Shown here in pieces: positions 34,733 through 42,822 of a stretch of DNA of 64,000 nt. A model generated the notes under the pieces. That model was not told the DNA's origin and did not search any database. It saw only the letters and a list, made by a program, of their open reading frames with translations. The stretch's first letter is position 1, and each line of letters opens with the position of its first letter. Origin of the DNA: Herbihabitans rhizosphaerae (GTDB lineage: Bacteria > Actinomycetota > Actinomycetes > Mycobacteriales > Pseudonocardiaceae); contig NZ_SGWQ01000003.1 of NCBI RefSeq assembly GCF_004216555.1, forward strand, positions 110,146-174,145, written 5' to 3'. The translations under genes and the position numbers were made by a program.

Positions 34733-37084
34733 ATGGATGGCCGCACGGACGGCGCACAGCCAGACCCGGGTACGGCGTCGACACCGGCCGAGTTCGTCGA
34801 GGCACTGAAGGCGCTGCGGCTGTGGGCCGGCCAGCCGTCGTTGCGCCGCCTGTCCAGCCTGGCCGGGACGACCACCACACCGGACGGCGACGAGGTGGCG
34901 GCACTGCCGCCCAGCACCGCCTCGCACGTGCTGACCGGCAAGACCCTGCCGCGCCTGCCGAAGCTGACCTTCGTCGAGGCGTTCGTCACCGGCTGCCTGT
35001 CCGCCTGCGGTGAGTCCACCCAGCGGGTTCGCGATCAGGTGCACCGCTGGCAGAACGCCTGGCGAGCCCTGCACGAGCCGCCGCGCGAGAACGGCGAGGC
35101 CGCGCACGGACTGGACGTGCACCGGCAGCTCCCCCGCGACATCGGCGAGTTCACCGGCCGGGAAGCCGAGCTCGACCGCGTGCTCGCCTTCGCGGGCGAG
35201 GCGGAGCGGGACGACGCCGACGCCGTCGTGGTCGTCGCGATCGAGGGCATGGCGGGCGTCGGCAAGACCCGGTTCATGGTGCGCGCCGCACACCAACTGA
35301 CCCGCGCGGGACGATTCGAGGAGATCCAGCTGTGGGCGGACCTGCGCGGGTTCGACCCGAATCAGGGGCCGGCGGATCCGGCCGTCGTGCTGGAGACCTT
35401 CCTGCGGCAACTCGGCGTGCGCGGGTCCGACATCCCGATCGACCTCGCCGAGCGCGCGACCCTCTACCGCGACCGCCTCGACAACCGGAAAGCCTTGGTA
35501 CTGCTGGACAACGCGGCCAACGAGGAGCAGGTGCTGCCGCTGCTGCCCGGTGCGGCCGGCTGCCTGGTCATGATCACCACACGGCACAGCATGTCGGGGC
35601 TCGACGGCGTGCAGCGGATCCCGATCGAGGTGTTCGCCCCCGGTGAGTCGGTCAGGCTGCTCGGCACGATCGCCGGCCCGGAGCGGGTCGACGCCGATCT
35701 CGCCGGCGCGCGGCGCGTCGCCGATCTGTGCGGCCATCTCCCGATCATGGTGGCACTGGCCGCGCGACAACTGCGGACCAGAACCGCGTGGACCGTCCGC
35801 GATCTGTCCGAGCGGCTCACGGTTCTGGAGGAGGGCAGCTCACCGGCGATGGCACGGCTGGAACTGTCGTACCGGAACCTGCCGCCCGCGCTGCGGCGCG
35901 TGTTCCGCTTTCTCAGCCGGCACCCCGGCACCGACTTCACCCCCCGATCCGCTGCCGCGCTGGTCCGCCGTCCGGTCGCCGAGACCGAATCGGCGCTGGA
36001 GACGCTGCTCGACGAGCACCTGCTCCAGCAGGAGACCGTCGGCCGGTACCGCTTCCACGACCTGCTGCGGCGGCTCGGCCACGACATGACCGAGGCCGAG
36101 GACACGCCGCAACGGCAGCGGAAGGCCTTGTACGACTGCGTGACCTGGTATCTGCACACGGCCGACGCCGCCTGGCAGGCCCTCGAGCCGCGCCGCCGCA
36201 GGACCTTCGACCTGGTCCGGTACGTCGGGGCGGCACCGGTACCGACCTTCGCCAGTTACGCGGACGCGCTGACCTGGTGCGAGGACGAGCGCGCCAACCT
36301 CGTGGCGGCGGCGCGGGCCGCGGCCGACGCCGATCTGACCGACGCCGCGTGGCAGTTGCCCGCCGTGCTGATGCGCTTCTTCTATCTGCGCAGCCACTGG
36401 ACCGACTGGCTGGACACGCACCGCGTCGCGCTCGACGTCGCGCGGTCCGCAGGCAATCGCCGCGCCGAGGCCAAGATCCTCAACGGACTGGGTGTCGCCC
36501 ACGGTGATCTGCACGAGTTCGGCGACGCGATCGAATGCTGCCAGCAGGCCGCGGACCTCTACGGGGAACTAGGGGATGTCTACGGCCAGGCGTGGTGCCT
36601 GAACAACCTGGGCGTGACCAACGTCGATCTTGAGCGGCCGGCCGGCGCGGTCGACTACTTCCTGCGCGCACTGGAGCTGTTCCGGCGCTGCGCGGATACG
36701 CAGGGCGAGGCGATCTGCCTCAACAATCTCGGCGACGGCTACCGCAGGCTCGGCCGGCCGGACAAGGCCATCGAACTGCTGGAGCAGGCGCTCACGCTGC
36801 AAGAACGCACTGATCAGCGCTACACCCTGGGCACACTGGGCGATCTGTACCGGGACACCGAGCGGCACGCGGAGGCCGTCGACCACTACCAGCGCGCGCT
36901 CGCCGCGCACCAGTCGGTCGGTGACCGGCGTGCGGCGGGCCGGACTCGGGCCAGCCTCGGCACCACCCTGGCGGCCATGGGGCAGGACGATCTGGCGCGC
37001 GAGCACCTCGACCAGGCGCTGGCCACCTTCGAGGAGCTGGGCGATCCCGACGGCGACGCGGTCCGCACCCTGTCGGTGCGGTGA
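34733..37084 (+). CDS. STAND regulator: HTH, NB-ARC-like NTPase, TPRs
   Basis: This 783-residue protein is one of a large actinomycete class of signal-responsive ATPases. Residues about 20-95 form an XRE-like helix-turn-helix (FVEALKALRLWAGQPSLRRL, then PPSTASHVLTGKTLPRLPKL). The NTPase has Walker A GMAGVGKT (about 173-180) and Walker B ALVLLDNA (about 253-260), followed by a winged-helix region ending HDLLRRLGHD. At least five TPRs (about 575-775) would sense a partner. The ATG has GGGGA upstream. It is inserted between the two WXG pairs and ends 3 bp from the convergent one. Direct control of both operons is inferred. Confidence 0.85.
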   Translation: MDGRTDGAQPDPGTASTPAEFVEALKALRLWAGQPSLRRLSSLAGTTTTPDGDEVAALPPSTASHVLTGKTLPRLPKLTFVEAFVTGCLSACGESTQRVRDQVHRWQNAWRALHEPPRENGEAAHGLDVHRQLPRDIGEFTGREAELDRVLAFAGEAERDDADAVVVVAIEGMAGVGKTRFMVRAAHQLTRAGRFEEIQLWADLRGFDPNQGPADPAVVLETFLRQLGVRGSDIPIDLAERATLYRDRLDNRKALVLLDNAANEEQVLPLLPGAAGCLVMITTRHSMSGLDGVQRIPIEVFAPGESVRLLGTIAGPERVDADLAGARRVADLCGHLPIMVALAARQLRTRTAWTVRDLSERLTVLEEGSSPAMARLELSYRNLPPALRRVFRFLSRHPGTDFTPRSAAALVRRPVAETESALETLLDEHLLQQETVGRYRFHDLLRRLGHDMTEAEDTPQRQRKALYDCVTWYLHTADAAWQALEPRRRRTFDLVRYVGAAPVPTFASYADALTWCEDERANLVAAARAAADADLTDAAWQLPAVLMRFFYLRSHWTDWLDTHRVALDVARSAGNRRAEAKILNGLGVAHGDLHEFGDAIECCQQAADLYGELGDVYGQAWCLNNLGVTNVDLERPAGAVDYFLRALELFRRCADTQGEAICLNNLGDGYRRLGRPDKAIELLEQALTLQERTDQRYTLGTLGDLYRDTERHAEAVDHYQRALAAHQSVGDRRAAGRTRASLGTTLAAMGQDDLAREHLDQALATFEELGDPDGDAVRTLSVR

Positions 37085-37087
37085 GCC

Positions 37088-37411
37088 TCAGCTCGACGTC
37101 AGCCCGCCGAGGACGGTCCCGAGCCGTTCCCGCGCCTCGTTGTCCTTGGCCGTGTTGGTCTTCGCGCTCTGGTCGATGTTCCATGCCGTCCACGCCGTCT
37201 GGTCGACCAGCGTGGTCAGTTCTTTCCACCAGGTGTGACCGCATTCCCGCAACGCGGCGGCGGAATTCCAGCCCGGATGCGCGCCGGCGGCCTCGTTCCC
37301 GCTGTCGAAAAGCGTGCCGATGGTGTTCTTCGCCTTGTCCGCGTCGGCGCGGAGATTTTGAGCCGTCTGCCGAACGCCGTTCGCGTCCATTTTGATATCC
37401 GGTGGTGGCAT
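37088..37411 (-). CDS. WXG100-like small protein
   Basis: The 107-residue protein consists of two long helices joined by HPGWNSAAAL (about 51-60), the W-x-G/S turn of WXG100 proteins. Cys and paired Trp residues follow (ECGHTWWKEL). No YxxxD/E motif is present. GGAG lies 7 nt before the ATG, and only 3 bp separate it from the upstream amidase gene, so the two are a pair. Its stop is 3 bp from the convergent STAND gene stop. Confidence 0.75.
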   Translation of the reverse strand: MPPPDIKMDANGVRQTAQNLRADADKAKNTIGTLFDSGNEAAGAHPGWNSAAALRECGHTWWKELTTLVDQTAWTAWNIDQSAKTNTAKDNEARERLGTVLGGLTSS

Positions 37412-37414
37412 GAC

Positions 37415-38674
37415 CTAACTCCAACCCTTGGGGCGGACAACGATGACCTTGTCGTTCGTACCGTCGCGAATCTCGGTCGTCGGCAGGCGATCGTCCAGAT
37501 TGATGTTCGCGTGGTTCGCGTTGTGTTGGGTGACCATGAGCCCGCCGTCCGGGGTGACCGCCGTGACGACCGAGCTGTGATGAATACTCTCTGGCCTCGG
37601 CACTTTCTGATCCTCCAGGTACACGATGTCGCCGGGACGCGCCTGGCTGACGGGTACCGTCTGCCCGCCGTTCTTGATCAGGAAGTCGTGCTGATTACTG
37701 GCCGCACCCCACGAAGGGGTGTGTAATTGCTGGTTGGCTTCCTTGTCAATTCCCATGCCGTCCGGAAGCCATCTCTGGTAATCCTCATTCCAGTTGTCGT
37801 TCTCACGCATACCGCCGCCTTCCCGCAACACATGCGAGACGAAGTTCGTGCAGTTGTCCATGCCCGGCACGTCACCGGTCGATTTCGTTCCGTTCTTCTC
37901 CGCCCAGCGAATCATTTCGATCCGATTCAGTCCGTCGTTGCCGATCAGTCGCTGCCGGACGTCCTGTGGAGTTCCCTTCATGTCGTGCAGCTCGACCGGC
38001 GCGGCCCGCATGTATTCGTTCTGCTGGGCCGGGGTCAGCGAATTCCACCACGCCGCCTGTGTCGCGGGATCGGCGTTGAGCGGCATCGTCTGCTTGATCA
38101 TCTTGACGACGGAGTGCGCGGACCGCTTCACCGGCTCGTTCAGGGTCTGGTCGGCCAACTCCTGCTGCGTCAGCGTCTTGGTGATGCCGGCGGGCTGGAT
38201 CAACCTTCTGAGGCTGGCCGCCGCCTCGTTGTCGATCTTGGTGGCGTCGTTGACCGCGTCCCAGATAAGCCAGCCGGCCCGCTTGGCCTGTTCCGCCGCC
38301 CGCGGGTCTCTCGCGTCCGGTGGGACCGCCACCTTGCCGTCGCCGTCGACCTTGAGGCCGGCCTTGGTGGCGAAGTCGACCGCGGAGACGAGGTTCTGCC
38401 TGGCCATCTCCAGCGCGTCGGCGAGCCCGTCGAGCGTGGTCACCACGCCCCGGACGGTCATGCCCGCTGCCTGGAAGTCCTGTCCGATCTTCCGGCAGTG
38501 GGCACGGGCCTTCTCTCCGAGCGCGTCCTCCCAGTTCTTCGCCAGCTCTTTCCCACCGCGCTCGTAGAGGGCCTCCGACGCGGCCTCCGCCTCCTTGGCG
38601 AGCTTGAGCCAGTCGTCGGCCGCGTCGGCGAACTTGTCCGGCTTCACGTCCCTGAGCTGCTGATAGGTGACCAT
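37415..38674 (-). CDS. WXG-like protein with C-terminal Amidase_6 domain
   Basis: The 419-residue protein starts with a WXG/LXG-like helical region (about 1-110; AKNWEDALGEKARAHC at the turn) and a long linker. The putative amidase domain (about 235-419) shows the catalytic segment MDNCTNFVSHVLREGGG with Cys near 271 and HHSSVVTAV with the catalytic His near 365; WGAASNQHDFL completes the family pattern. It is predicted to cleave peptide bonds in peptidoglycan after export. There is no signal peptide. Site 2 lies 39 nt upstream. It mirrors the transglycosylase pair, so glycan and peptide cutters sit on the two flanks of one regulator. Confidence 0.78.
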   Translation of the reverse strand: MVTYQQLRDVKPDKFADAADDWLKLAKEAEAASEALYERGGKELAKNWEDALGEKARAHCRKIGQDFQAAGMTVRGVVTTLDGLADALEMARQNLVSAVDFATKAGLKVDGDGKVAVPPDARDPRAAEQAKRAGWLIWDAVNDATKIDNEAAASLRRLIQPAGITKTLTQQELADQTLNEPVKRSAHSVVKMIKQTMPLNADPATQAAWWNSLTPAQQNEYMRAAPVELHDMKGTPQDVRQRLIGNDGLNRIEMIRWAEKNGTKSTGDVPGMDNCTNFVSHVLREGGGMRENDNWNEDYQRWLPDGMGIDKEANQQLHTPSWGAASNQHDFLIKNGGQTVPVSQARPGDIVYLEDQKVPRPESIHHSSVVTAVTPDGGLMVTQHNANHANINLDDRLPTTEIRDGTNDKVIVVRPKGWS

Positions 38675-38712
38675 GCCCGAAATGGTCGCCGGTCAGCGAA
38701 CGCCGTCGCGGC

Positions 38713-38746
38713 CGTTGGACAAGATTGGACAGGATTGGACGCCCGC
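38713..38746. promoter_or_regulatory. Triple 10-bp repeat, site 2 of the WXG/STAND cassette
   Basis: On the plus strand the units are TTGGACAAGA, TTGGACAGGA and TTGGACGCCC, followed by GC. The block lies 39 nt upstream of the amidase gene and touches the stop codon of the aldo/keto reductase gene. The match in sequence, spacing and distance to site 1 argues for one shared regulator. Confidence 0.72.
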
Positions 38747-39729
38747 TACGTGTTCACGGACGCCAGACCGGCCTCCGGGTAGCGCTCGCCGGCGATCTCC
38801 GCCGCCGGCACGGCCTCGGCGATCTCGTCCAGCAGTCCGCGGGTGAGCGTGATCGACGCGGACGCCGCGTTCTCCTCCAGGTAGCGCACCCGCTTGGTGC
38901 CCGGGATCGGCACCACGTGCTCTCCCCGCGTCAACAGCCACGCCAGCGCCACCTGCACCGGCGTCGCGCCGATCCGGTCGGCGATCTCCCGGACGCGGTC
39001 GGCCAGCACCACGTTGCGCCGCAGGTTCTCCCGCTCGAACCACGGCAGCGATCGCCGGAAGTCGTTGTCCGCCAACGCTTCCACGTCCCGCACCGTACCG
39101 GTGAACAATCCGCGCCCGACCGGCGAGTACGGCACCACGCCCACGCCCAACTCCGCGCAGGTCGGCAGCAGCTCGGTCTCCAGATCACGCGCGAACAGCG
39201 AGTACTCGCTCTGCAGCGCCGCGATCGGGTGCGCCGCGTGCGCACGTCGCAGCGTCTGCGCACGCACCTCGGACAGCCCGATGTGCCGGATCTTGCCCTG
39301 CTCGACCAGCTCCGCCAGCGCGCCGACGGTGTCCTCGATCGGCACGTCCGGGTTGCGCCGGTGCAGGTAGTACAGGTCGATCGTGTCCACGTCCAGCCGG
39401 CGCAGCGACGCCTCGACCGCCCGGCGCGCGTAGGCCGGCGACGAGTCCACGGTCAGCTCGGCCGTCGCCAGGTCCACCCCGGTGATGCCGAACTTGGTCG
39501 CCAGCACCACCTCGTCCCTGCGGCCCTTGATCGCCTTGCCCAGCAGCTCCTCGTTGTGCCCGTCGCCGTACACGTCCGCGGTGTCCACAAAGGACACACC
39601 GAGATCGAGCGCGCGCCGCACGGTCCGCACCGACTCCTCGGTGTCCGCCGGCCCGTACACGTTGGACATCCCCATGCAGCCGAGCCCGATCGCGGACACT
39701 TCGAGCCCGCCGAGTGTGCGCTTGTCCAT
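38746..39729 (-). CDS. Aldo/keto reductase
   Basis: This 327-residue NADPH-dependent reductase has a TIM-barrel fold. The catalytic tetrad is visible as FVDTADVYG (Asp, Tyr, about 52-60), ATKFG (Lys, about 82-86) and YYLHRR (His, about 121). PGTKRVRYLEEN near the C-terminus is the cofactor segment. ATG 39729 follows GGAGGGA. It is upstream of and co-directional with the amidase gene, but site 2 and a distinct promoter likely separate them. Substrate unknown. Confidence 0.92.
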   Translation of the reverse strand: MDKRTLGGLEVSAIGLGCMGMSNVYGPADTEESVRTVRRALDLGVSFVDTADVYGDGHNEELLGKAIKGRRDEVVLATKFGITGVDLATAELTVDSSPAYARRAVEASLRRLDVDTIDLYYLHRRNPDVPIEDTVGALAELVEQGKIRHIGLSEVRAQTLRRAHAAHPIAALQSEYSLFARDLETELLPTCAELGVGVVPYSPVGRGLFTGTVRDVEALADNDFRRSLPWFERENLRRNVVLADRVREIADRIGATPVQVALAWLLTRGEHVVPIPGTKRVRYLEENAASASITLTRGLLDEIAEAVPAAEIAGERYPEAGLASVNT

Positions 39730-39790
39730 CAGAGTCCCTCCGTCGTTTCTTCCCACGACGACGACTCAACCCGCTGGAGCGCGCTCCAGG

Positions 39791-40779
39791 TCAAGTGAGC
39801 GCGGACTTGAAGAAGAACACGTTGTACGGCCCCCACTGCGACATCGTGAAGTACATCGCCGGCCCGTCCGCCGAACGCGGGTGCAGAAAGCTGCCGTACA
39901 GCCCCGGGTATTCCGCACCGGTCAGTACCGTCGCCGGCTCGCTCCACCGCCCGGTCAGCTCGCCGGCCGTGCGCAACACGATCTCCGCGCGCTCCTCGTC
40001 CTGGTACAACGCGAGCCATTGACCGAAGTGCGAGTTGTACACGATGGACAGTTCGCCGACCGGTCCCGGCAGCACCGGCACGGCGTCGAACTCGTTGCCA
40101 CGCGACCATTCCCGGCCGTTCCAGTACTCGTAGGCGCGCGCGTCCAGGATCTCCGGCGGCGTGACCCGCGCCAGATACGCCGGCCCGAACCGACCGTTCG
40201 TGGTGCCAACGAGGTACACGTACGCCTCGTCGTGTGCGAACGCGCAGATCTGGAACGGGTGATCGCCTTCCGCACGGTTGATCCAGGTCGCCGACCGCGG
40301 CTTGGACCAGGTACGGCCGCCGTTGGAGGACACCGCGAGCCCGGCGTAGTTGGTCCTCCAGTGGCCGGGCTCGTTCCACTTGCGCACGGACATGTAGTGC
40401 AGGAAGTGCCGGCCGTCCACGAAGATCCCGGAGTTGGGGATCACCGTCACCTCGTCGCGCCTGCGGTCGCGCGCCAGGATCTGCCCGGCCATGCCGTCCC
40501 TGCGGGTGATCACCTCGTCGAACAGCAGGCCGCCGTCCAACTCGGTGGTCGTGGACACGGCGAGCACGTTGCACCGCCAGTCCGCCCGGCCGGGCCGCCA
40601 CCGTGGCCGCCCCAGCCCGTGCCGAACGTGTCGCCGAACACCACGAACACCCGGCCGGCGTCGTCGTCCCACATCGCGCCGAGATCGGTGGCCACGATGC
40701 CGAACCGCCGGCCCGTCTCGTTGATCGACTCGTCGCCGGTCACCTGGGCCAGCCGCGTCGTGCCGGTCACCCGCACCAT
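39791..40779 (-). pseudogene. DUF4185 protein, frameshifted
   Basis: The product is split over two frames. The first frame from ATG 40779 reads MVRVTGTTRLAQVTG and continues to VFGDTFGTGWGG. The second frame, joining in the GC run at about 40590-40620, reads DWRCNVLAVSTTTELDGG and runs to the stop at 39791. Together they match a beta-propeller DUF4185 protein. The span of 989 bp is one base short of 330 codons, which fits loss of a single base. It may be a true lesion or a base-calling error in a GC tract. DUF4185 function is unknown. Confidence 0.75.
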
Positions 40780-40805
40780 GGGTCGACCGTAGGTGGCGCG
40801 GGCGG

Positions 40806-41384
40806 TCAGCGCTCGATCGACGTGGGCAGCGGGTGGTCCGGCTCCAGCGCCGGCAGGCCGTCGATGCTCTTCGCGTTCACGCCCGCGACGCGCTCGGCCC
40901 ACTCGTCCGCGGTGCGCCGCTCCTGGTGCTTGTCCAGCACGGGCCGCTCGTCGACCAGTTCCATGTACGGCACGCCGTAGCCGCACGAGTCGGCGATCCG
41001 CTCCACGTCAACCACGATGATCGACCTCAGGCCGGGGTGCTGGAGCCCGAAGTGCGGCCGCAGCCGGTCGAACTCCTCGCTGTCCGGGCGCACCACCCGC
41101 CCGGTGCCGAACAGCCGCAGGATGTTGGAGTTGCGGGTGAACGAGCAGAACATGATCGTGATCCGGCCGTTCTGCCGCACGTGCGCGATCGTCTCCGCGC
41201 CGCTGCCGAACAGATCCAGATAGGCGAACGTGTGGTCGTCGATCACCGCGAACGAGTCGGTGTACCCCTTGGGCGACACGTTCACGTGCCCGCCTTCGTC
41301 CGGCGCGGTGGCCACGAAGAACATGGGCTGCTTGGCGATGAACTCGCGAAGCCGGTCGTCGATGCGCTCATGCAGCTTCCCCAC
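40806..41384 (-). CDS. Pyridoxamine 5'-phosphate oxidase-like flavoprotein
   Basis: The protein has about 192 residues with a split-barrel flavin- or F420-binding fold. Landmarks are FFVATAPDEGGHVNVSPKGYTD near the N-terminus, AYLDLFGSGAET and RITIMFCSF. The C-terminal part (CGYGVPYMEL) is typical of a PPOX subfamily of unknown role. The start is uncertain: GTG at 41384 gives the usual LHERIDDRLREF beginning, and GTG 41393 is nearly as good. It is divergent from the F420-type reductase at 41447. Confidence 0.8.
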   Translation of the reverse strand: MGKLHERIDDRLREFIAKQPMFFVATAPDEGGHVNVSPKGYTDSFAVIDDHTFAYLDLFGSGAETIAHVRQNGRITIMFCSFTRNSNILRLFGTGRVVRPDSEEFDRLRPHFGLQHPGLRSIIVVDVERIADSCGYGVPYMELVDERPVLDKHQERRTADEWAERVAGVNAKSIDGLPALEPDHPLPTSIER

Positions 41385-41446
41385 ACCCGCCACGCTACCG
41401 TGCGATAGGCCGGGAAAAGCGAAGCGTGAGAAGAGGAACACGGTCC

Positions 41447-41884
41447 ATGGCGCACCCGCACAACACCGCAGAGGCCGCCGCGCGGATGAACGAGCCGATC
41501 ATCGAGGAGTTCCGCGCGAACAGAGGCAAGGTCGGCGGCCGGTTCGCCGACGCGCGGATGATCCTGCTGACCACGACGGGCGCGCGCAGCGGGCAGCGCC
41601 GCACCACGCCGATGGTCTACTTCCCGGACGGCGACCGGCTGCTGGTGGTCGCCTCGAACGCGGGTGCGACGCGGCACCCGTCGTGGTTCCACAACGTGCT
41701 GGCGAACCCGGATGTCACGGTGGAGACCGGCGAGGAGACCTACGAGGCGACCGCCACCCCGCTGGACGCCGGCGAGCGGGAGGTCGCCTGGGCCCGGATC
41801 ACCAGCGAGGTTCCCGGATTCACCGTCTACCAGGAGCGGACCGACCGGACGATTCCGGTGGTGGGGCTGCGCCGGGCGGGCTGA
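41447..41884 (+). CDS. Deazaflavin (F420)-dependent nitroreductase family protein
   Basis: The 145-residue protein is of the Ddn family: ILLTTTGARSGQRRTTPMVYF (about 45-65) is the cofactor-binding segment, and NAGATRHPSWFHNVLANPDVTVE follows. These proteins use reduced F420 to reduce quinones or nitro compounds. ATG 41447 has GAGGA upstream at wide spacing. Its stop abuts the convergent rsmI stop with no gap. Confidence 0.9.
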   Translation: MAHPHNTAEAAARMNEPIIEEFRANRGKVGGRFADARMILLTTTGARSGQRRTTPMVYFPDGDRLLVVASNAGATRHPSWFHNVLANPDVTVETGEETYEATATPLDAGEREVAWARITSEVPGFTVYQERTDRTIPVVGLRRAG

Positions 41885-42760
41885 TCACGTCCGGCGCGCG
41901 ACCGCGGCGTCGTAGAGCGCCTTCTTGCTCGCGCCCGACTCGGCGGCCACGGCGGCCGCGGCCTGCTTGAGCCGCTCGCCGCCCTCGACCCGCTCCTCCA
42001 CCTCGCGCACCAGCTCGGTCAGATCGGCGGTGTCCGGAGCGGGCGCGCCGGCCAGCACGACGGTGATCTCCCCGCGCGGGCCGCCGGTGGCCCACTCGGC
42101 GAGTTCCGCGAGGGTGCCGCGGCGAACCTCCTCGTGCGTCTTGGTCAACTCGCGGCACACCGCCGCCCGCCGCTCGGCGCCGATCACCTCGGCCGCGTCG
42201 GCCAGGGTGGCCGCGATGCGGTGCGTCGACTCGAAGAACACGACGGTGCGCCGCTCGCCGGCCAGCTCGGTCAGCCAGCGCCGGCGCTCGCCCTGCTTGC
42301 GCGGCGGGAAACCGTCGAAGCAGAACCGGTCGCACGGCAGGCCGGACAGCGCGAGCGCGGTGGTCACCGCCGACGGGCCGGGCAGGCACGTGACCGGCAG
42401 GTCCTCGGCGACACAGGCGGCGACCAGCCGGTAGCCGGGGTCGGACACGCTGGGCATGCCGGCGTCGGTGATCAGCACGACCGTCTGGCCGGATCGGATC
42501 GCCTCGAGGAGCCCGCCCAGCCGCGCGGTCTCCACCGCGTCGTAGAAGCTGACCATCCGGCCGGTCGGCGTCACGTCGAGCCCGGCGGCGAGCGCACGGG
42601 CGCGGCGGGTGTCCTCGGCGGCGATCACGTCCGCCGTGCGCAGCGCCTCGACCAGCCTCGGCGACGCGTCGCGCCAGTCGCCGAGTGGGGTGGCGGCGAG
42701 CACCAGTCGCCCATCGTCGTCATTCACCAGCACACCGTACGGCCGGCTCGACATCGTCAT
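41885..42760 (-). CDS. rsmI: 16S rRNA (C1402) 2'-O-methyltransferase
   Basis: RsmI methylates the ribose of C1402 in the decoding centre. The tetrapyrrole-methylase fold shows LVLAATPLGDWRDASPR, IAAEDTRRARAL, LITDAGMPSVSDPGYRLV and LPGPSAVTTALALSGLP. The protein has 291 residues from ATG 42760; no start has a clear ribosome binding site, so it may be off by a few codons. It is divergent from pmt, as in mycobacteria (Rv1003/Rv1002c). Confidence 0.95.
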   Translation of the reverse strand: MTMSSRPYGVLVNDDDGRLVLAATPLGDWRDASPRLVEALRTADVIAAEDTRRARALAAGLDVTPTGRMVSFYDAVETARLGGLLEAIRSGQTVVLITDAGMPSVSDPGYRLVAACVAEDLPVTCLPGPSAVTTALALSGLPCDRFCFDGFPPRKQGERRRWLTELAGERRTVVFFESTHRIAATLADAAEVIGAERRAAVCRELTKTHEEVRRGTLAELAEWATGGPRGEITVVLAGAPAPDTADLTELVREVEERVEGGERLKQAAAAVAAESGASKKALYDAAVARRT

Positions 42761-42822
42761 GGAAGCACTAAACCGCCAATCCGAACACACATCGCACACC
42801 GATCCGCCTACGATCCTCCTCC

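Noticed and set aside
40590..40620. Programmed ribosomal frameshift in the DUF4185 gene
   Set aside because: No slippery heptamer or downstream stem was seen, and the length is exactly one base short, which fits a plain deletion or sequencing error.
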